Source: Georgenia faecalis
GTDB taxonomy: Bacteria > Actinomycetota > Actinomycetes > Actinomycetales > Actinomycetaceae
Direction: 5' to 3'
Assembly: GCF_003710105.1 (NCBI RefSeq)
Contig: NZ_CP033325.1
Coordinates: forward strand, 3,368,110-3,432,109
Length of the DNA stretch: 64,000 bases
Part shown: in pieces, positions 60,456 through 64,000 of the stretch
Numbering within the stretch: position 1 is the first letter of the stretch
Layout: each line of letters opens with the position of its first letter
Program-made: the position numbers and the translations under genes
The notes under the pieces: generated by a model
The model's database searches: none
What the model was told of the DNA's origin: nothing
What the model saw: only the letters and a program-made list of their open reading frames with translations

Positions 60456-61112
60456 TCAGGGTCGCGTCGTGACCTCGACGAGCGTTGCGGCCCGGTCCCC
60501 CAGGGGACCGACGACCTCATGGATCTCCGCCTTCTCTGCGCCCAGCTTGCGGAGCACCGACCGTGCCGCCTCGAGCTCGGCCGGGGCACGCTCGCCCTTG
60601 AGCGCGAGGAGGAGTCCACCCGGGGCGACCAACGGGAGCGTCCAGCGCGCGAGCTTGTCCATGGCCGCCACGGCGCGCGCCGTCACGACGTCGAAGGTCG
60701 CCGCGCCATGGAGCTCCTCGGCGCGCGCACGGGAGATGGAGACGTTCTCGAGGGCGAGGTCGTCCGCGACGTACCGGAGCCACTCCACCCGGCGCTCCAT
60801 GGGCTCGATCAGCCGGACGTCCGCGTCCGGCCGCATGATCGCGAGGACGAGGCCGGGGAAGCCAGCACCGGAGCCGACGTCGGCGACGGTGCTCGACGGC
60901 GGGACGAAGTCGGCCACGACGGCCGAGTTCACGAGGTGCCGGGACCACAGCCGCGGGAGCTCGCGGGGGCCGATGAGCCCGCGTAGCTCGCCCTCACGCT
61001 CGAGCAGCTCGGCGAACCGGACCATCCGCGGCCAAGCGGCGCCGAAGTAGCCCTCGAGGGCGGGGTCCGGGCGCTCTGCCGGCGCCGGAGCGTCGACCGA
61101 CTCGCTACTCAA
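60456..61112 (-). CDS. rsmG: 16S rRNA (guanine-N7) methyltransferase RsmG
   Basis: 218 residues. RsmG landmarks: LIGPRELPRLWSRHLVNSAVVADFVP, SAM motif VADVGSGAGFPGLVLAI, LIEPMERRVEWLRYVADDL and VVTARAVAAMDKLARWTLPLVAPGG. It methylates G527 of 16S rRNA. The only start giving a full N-terminus is a TTG at 61112, with GGAAAG immediately upstream. In most Actinobacteria parA follows directly; here the parS island intervenes. Confidence 0.93.
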   Translation of the reverse strand: MSSESVDAPAPAERPDPALEGYFGAAWPRMVRFAELLEREGELRGLIGPRELPRLWSRHLVNSAVVADFVPPSSTVADVGSGAGFPGLVLAIMRPDADVRLIEPMERRVEWLRYVADDLALENVSISRARAEELHGAATFDVVTARAVAAMDKLARWTLPLVAPGGLLLALKGERAPAELEAARSVLRKLGAEKAEIHEVVGPLGDRAATLVEVTTRP

Positions 61113-61152
61113 CTTTCCGTCACCTGCCTGATAGGGACCGTGAGTCCCGCCG

Positions 61153-61770
61153 TCAGGACGCTGCCGCGGGCCGGATCACCACGTGCCGGTCGGGCTCCGT
61201 GCCCTCGGAGTCGCTCACCAGCCCGGCCCGGGCGACGACGTCGTGGACGACCTTGCGCTCGAACGGGTTCATCGCCGCGAGACGCACCGGTCCTGCCGTG
61301 CGCTGCGCCTCGGCCACGGCAGCCTCGGCCACGCTGGTGAGCTCAGTGCGACGCTCCTTGCGGTACCCGACGATGTCGAGCATGAGCCGGCTGCGCTCCC
61401 CGGTGCGCGCCTGGACCGCGAGCCGAGTGAGTTCCTGGAGCGCCTCGAGGACCTCTCCGTCGCGCCCCACCAGCTTGCGCAGCCAGCGGCCGTCGCCCTC
61501 CTCGGTGACGATCTCCACGGCGGCGCGGCCGTGCTCGATGGCGAGGTCGATGTCCCCGTCGAGGTCGGCGATGTCGAGGAGCTCCTCGAGGTAGTCGGCG
61601 GCGATCTCGCTCTCCTCCTCGAGTCGCTTCACCCGCGACGGCGCCTCGGTAGCTGTCTCGCCGTCCGGCGTCTCGGCCGTGCCCACGACCGTCTCCTGCT
61701 CGCTCACGCTGGTCCTCTTCTCGTCAGGGGCGGCAGGCGTGTCCGAGCCGGCCGGGGGTGGGATCGTCAC
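61153..61770 (-). CDS. jag: Jag/KhpB-type RNA-binding protein
   Basis: 205 residues. An acidic N-terminus is followed by a KH-II-like domain (EEGDGRWLRKLVGRDGEVLEALQELTRLAV) and an R3H domain (LAAMNPFERKVVHDVVAR). The GTG overlaps the yidC stop. Typical actinobacterial partner of yidC at the origin. RNA-binding role in growth or envelope control is inferred from the family. Confidence 0.93.
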   Translation of the reverse strand: MTIPPPAGSDTPAAPDEKRTSVSEQETVVGTAETPDGETATEAPSRVKRLEEESEIAADYLEELLDIADLDGDIDLAIEHGRAAVEIVTEEGDGRWLRKLVGRDGEVLEALQELTRLAVQARTGERSRLMLDIVGYRKERRTELTSVAEAAVAEAQRTAGPVRLAAMNPFERKVVHDVVARAGLVSDSEGTEPDRHVVIRPAAAS

Positions 61771-62963
61771 TTGCGCTTCTTCTTGGCCTGGTTGCCGCCC
61801 TGCCGCGCCCGTTCGGCGCGACGGCGCTCGGCGCGCTCGGCGTGCCGGCGTGCCGCCCGCTCCTCAGGGGTGAGTCCAGCGGCGCTCGTCCCCGGGGAGG
61901 TCGGCGCCGGCCGGGAGCCCGCACCGCTCGACGCGGGCGCCGTCAGGGCGTCCCCGAGCGCCTCGGACTCCGCTGCGCCGTCGAGCGCGCCGGTGCCCAG
62001 GGCAGGTCCACCGGGCTGGCCGGGACGCCTCGCGCGGTCCTTGCGCTTGGGCTGCACGCGCTGCCCGCGCGGGGTCTCCTGGACGGCCTCCGGCTGATCG
62101 ACCTCCGGAACGATGCCCTTGCGGGCGTTCTTGCGCGCCTGGCGCTCCTTGAACTTCTTCTCGGCCTCCGAGCCCGGCGCGGGCATCTTGCGGATCGTGT
62201 AGAACTGCTGGCCCATCGACCACAGGTTGGTCGTCAGCCAGTAGAGCAGCACACCGATGGGGAAGTTGACGCCGGAGAAGGCGAAGACCAGCGGCAGGAT
62301 GTACATGAGCATCTTCTGCTGCTTGGCCATGGGGTTGTCCAGCGCGGCGGCCGGCATGTTCTTCATGGTGAGCTGGCGCTGGGTGGTGAACGTCGTCACC
62401 GACATCGCGACGATGAGGACCACCGTGACGATCCGCACCTGCATCGAGGCGTCCGGCTGGAGGAACCAGGACGACAGCGAGGCGCCGAAGAGCTCGGAGC
62501 CCTCGATGGCCCGGGCCACGTCCTGGGTGATCGGGCCGATCGCGGCACGCTCACCCGAGGCGATGTCCGTGAGGGAGTACAGCACCCGGAAGAGCGCGAA
62601 GAAGATGGGGCTCTGCGCGAGGATCGGCAGGCACGAGGCGAACGGGTTCGTCCCGTGGCGCTTGTACAGCGCCATCATCTCTTCCTGCATCGCCTGGCGG
62701 GATGCCGGGTCCGTCTTGCCCTTGTACTTCTTCTGCAGCTTCTGCATGTCGGGCTGCAGCATCTGCATTCCGCGCGACGCCTTGATCTGCTTGAAGAACA
62801 GCGGAATGAGGAGGATGCGGATGACGACCACCAGGCCGACGATGGAGAGCACCCAGGAGATGCTTCCGCTGACGCCGATCCACCCGAGCGCCTCGTGGAA
62901 GCCCACCATGATCCAGGCGACCGCCCACATGATCGGCGCGAGGATCGTGTCAAAGAAGCCCAT
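61767..62963 (-). CDS. yidC: Membrane protein insertase YidC
   Basis: 398 residues. Helices at the N-terminus (IMWAVAWIMVGFHEAL; ISWVLSIVGLVVVIRILLIPLFFKQIKASRGM), the conserved cytoplasmic coiled loop (MLQPDMQKLQKKYKGK) and core LPILAQSPIFFALFRVLYSL are diagnostic. A highly charged, basic C-terminal tail (about 110 residues ending KKKRK) should bind ribosomes. It inserts membrane proteins with or without SecYEG. Second to last of the rpmH-rnpA-yidD-yidC-jag cluster. Confidence 0.97.
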   Translation of the reverse strand: MGFFDTILAPIMWAVAWIMVGFHEALGWIGVSGSISWVLSIVGLVVVIRILLIPLFFKQIKASRGMQMLQPDMQKLQKKYKGKTDPASRQAMQEEMMALYKRHGTNPFASCLPILAQSPIFFALFRVLYSLTDIASGERAAIGPITQDVARAIEGSELFGASLSSWFLQPDASMQVRIVTVVLIVAMSVTTFTTQRQLTMKNMPAAALDNPMAKQQKMLMYILPLVFAFSGVNFPIGVLLYWLTTNLWSMGQQFYTIRKMPAPGSEAEKKFKERQARKNARKGIVPEVDQPEAVQETPRGQRVQPKRKDRARRPGQPGGPALGTGALDGAAESEALGDALTAPASSGAGSRPAPTSPGTSAAGLTPEERAARRHAERAERRRAERARQGGNQAKKKRK

Positions 62964-62975
62964 GGGCTTGCTCTC

Positions 62976-63284
62976 CTAGGAGTCTTGCGGCGCGCCTGCG
63001 CGCGCCCCGCTGGATTCAACCCCGAGGGTACGTGCTCCCTCGTCCTTCCCCGCTCGCGGGGGCACGTGGTCGACGCCCCCGTCGCTCCACGGGTTGCACC
63101 GCAGCACCCGCCACACCGCGAGCCCGAGGCCCCGCACCGGGCCGTGCACCCGCAGCGCGGTGATCGCGTAGGCGGAGCACGACGGGTAGTACTTGCACCT
63201 CGGGCCGAACCACGGGGAGACCACGAGCTGGTAGGCGCGGACGAGTCCGACGAGCACCATCGTCAGCGGGTTGCGCGAACTCAT
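62976..63284 (-). CDS. yidD: Membrane protein insertion efficiency factor YidD
   Basis: 102 residues. [62 protein letters not shown] is the complete YidD signature with its conserved Cys residues. ATG overlaps the rnpA stop (ATGA). It assists YidC encoded next. Confidence 0.96.
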   Translation of the reverse strand: MSSRNPLTMVLVGLVRAYQLVVSPWFGPRCKYYPSCSAYAITALRVHGPVRGLGLAVWRVLRCNPWSDGGVDHVPPRAGKDEGARTLGVESSGARAGAPQDS

Positions 63285-63658
63285 CGCTGGCTCCGTCGGC
63301 CGGGTCGGTTCGCGCGCCGCCGCGCGCCGGCGAGGGCGGCGTCAAGGTCGGAGCCGAGCTCGGCGCTCGTCGCCCGGTGCGCGGCCGGCAGGGCCCGCAC
63401 GACGACGCGGTCGCCCTGCTCGAGCCCGCCCAGGCGCTCGGCGAGCAACCCCCGCAGGCGACGCTTGACGAGGGTCCGCTCGACGGCGCCGCCGACGGCC
63501 TTGGAGACCACGAGACCCGCCCGCGGCGGCGCTGAGCCGTCGTCGGGCGGGGTGGTCGACAGGTGCACGACGAGTCGCCGCGCGCCGCTACGGGCGCCGC
63601 CCCGCACCACGTCGTCGAAGTCCTGGGAACGACGTAGCCGGTGCTGGGACGGCAGCAA
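63281..63658 (-). CDS. rnpA: Ribonuclease P protein component
   Basis: About 125 residues. [52 protein letters not shown] is the RnpA pattern including the RNR-like basic helix (here VKRRLR). The TTG at 63658, giving an MLPSQHRL start, fits homologues; it lies five bases after the rpmH stop. It binds RNase P RNA and helps 5' maturation of tRNA. Confidence 0.92.
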   Translation of the reverse strand: MLPSQHRLRRSQDFDDVVRGGARSGARRLVVHLSTTPPDDGSAPPRAGLVVSKAVGGAVERTLVKRRLRGLLAERLGGLEQGDRVVVRALPAAHRATSAELGSDLDAALAGARRRANRPGRRSQR

Positions 63659-63663
63659 GACCG

Positions 63664-63801
63664 TCAGGCGGAGAGCTCGCTGCGCCCCTTGCGGCGGCGC
63701 GCGGAGAGGATGGCCCGGCCGGCGCGCGTACGCATGCGCAGACGGAAGCCGTGCACCTTGGCACGACGCCGGTTGTTCGGCTGGAAGGTCCGCTTGCTCA
63801 C
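63664..63801 (-). CDS. rpmH: 50S ribosomal protein L34
   Basis: 45 residues: [47 protein letters not shown] start at 63801. First gene of the leftward cluster; dnaA is expected beyond the right edge in the opposite direction. Confidence 0.98.
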   Translation of the reverse strand: MSKRTFQPNNRRRAKVHGFRLRMRTRAGRAILSARRRKGRSELSA

Positions 63802-63918
63802 GGCGATACTCCAAAACGTCGGTGGATCACGAGGGGTGCCGCCACGGTCGTCATACGCCCCGCGGCCAGCGGTACCGGCGTGCGGGCACGCCAGCGGAGC
63901 CGTCGAGACGGCCCCGTC

Positions 63919-63948
63919 ACGGTACGCGATGAGCGCGACGGCGGTCAA
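63919..63948 (-). promoter_or_regulatory. rpmH operon promoter
   Basis: On the minus strand TTGACC (63948-63943) and TACCGT (63924-63919) are 18 bases apart, close to the sigma-70 consensus, about 118 bases upstream of rpmH. It should drive the rpmH-rnpA-yidD-yidC-jag-rsmG run. Confidence 0.65.
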
Positions 63949-64000
63949 TCCGGGGCACCCTACCCCACGCGTCCGGGCCGGTCGGGACGAAAGCCATGAC

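Noticed and set aside
1..64000. tRNA, rRNA, CRISPR arrays and insertion sequences
   Set aside because: Scanned by eye for T-loop motifs, regularly spaced repeats and transposase motifs. None was found, although a small or divergent RNA gene could be missed without a covariance search.

Overview
The window is a very GC-rich, densely packed actinobacterial chromosome segment. Third codon positions are almost all G/C, ATGA/GTGA stop-start overlaps are common, and GTG/TTG starts are frequent. Gene content and order (rpmH-rnpA-yidD-yidC-jag-rsmG-parA-parB on the right; trxA/trxB/murJ, CCA-adding enzyme, ino1-PadR, ponA, rpsF-ssb-rpsR-rplI and dnaB further left) match the origin-proximal arm of Actinobacteria. 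A member of the order Micrococcales is the best guess (inference). dnaA/oriC should lie just beyond the right edge.

Layout. (1) 1-320 is the 3' end of an unidentified gene. (2) 431-11983 is one tight operon for oligosaccharide use: lipoprotein binding protein, two permeases, GH13 alpha-glucosidase-like, GH3, GH2 beta-mannosidase-like, and a sugar-isomerase-like TIM barrel. (3) 12006-23845 holds four ABC-2 exporter modules packed side by side, each with its own regulator (XRE, TetR, a NarL-type two-component system, a second XRE), plus a YczE-like membrane protein. (4) 23890-27189 holds small accessory genes: an HhH protein, a methyltransferase, a divergent MerR/MFS pair with a readable 20-bp-spacer promoter, and a NUDIX hydrolase. 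(5) 27237-41385 is conserved housekeeping: dnaB, a MATE pump, rplI-rpsR-ssb-rpsF, a class A PBP, PadR-ino1, MFS, carbonic anhydrase, a pyrimidine-dimer glycosylase-like protein and the CCA-adding enzyme. (6) 41483-52493 runs NUDIX, DUF6049-like envelope protein, MurJ with pseudokinase tail, trxB, trxA, aminotransferase and a D-Ala-D-Ala ligase-like protein. (7) 52457-54842 is a divergent EamA/MocR pair. (8) 54891-57303 is parB-parA. (9) 57304-60455 has no convincing gene and carries eight perfect parS palindromes plus a one-mismatch ninth. (10) 60456-63801 is rsmG-jag-yidC-yidD-rnpA-rpmH.

No tRNA, rRNA, CRISPR array, insertion sequence or prophage was recognised. The most notable signals are the gene-free parS island; the EamA/MocR pair, whose start codons share one CATG inside a repeated AGTAGC operator; a cluster of DnaA-box-like sites upstream of dnaB; a duplicated 95-bp hairpin element next to rplI; and recurrent leaderless promoters (TANNNT, 6-7 nt, start codon). 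Gene functions are assigned from motifs and family resemblance recognised by eye; no database search was run.
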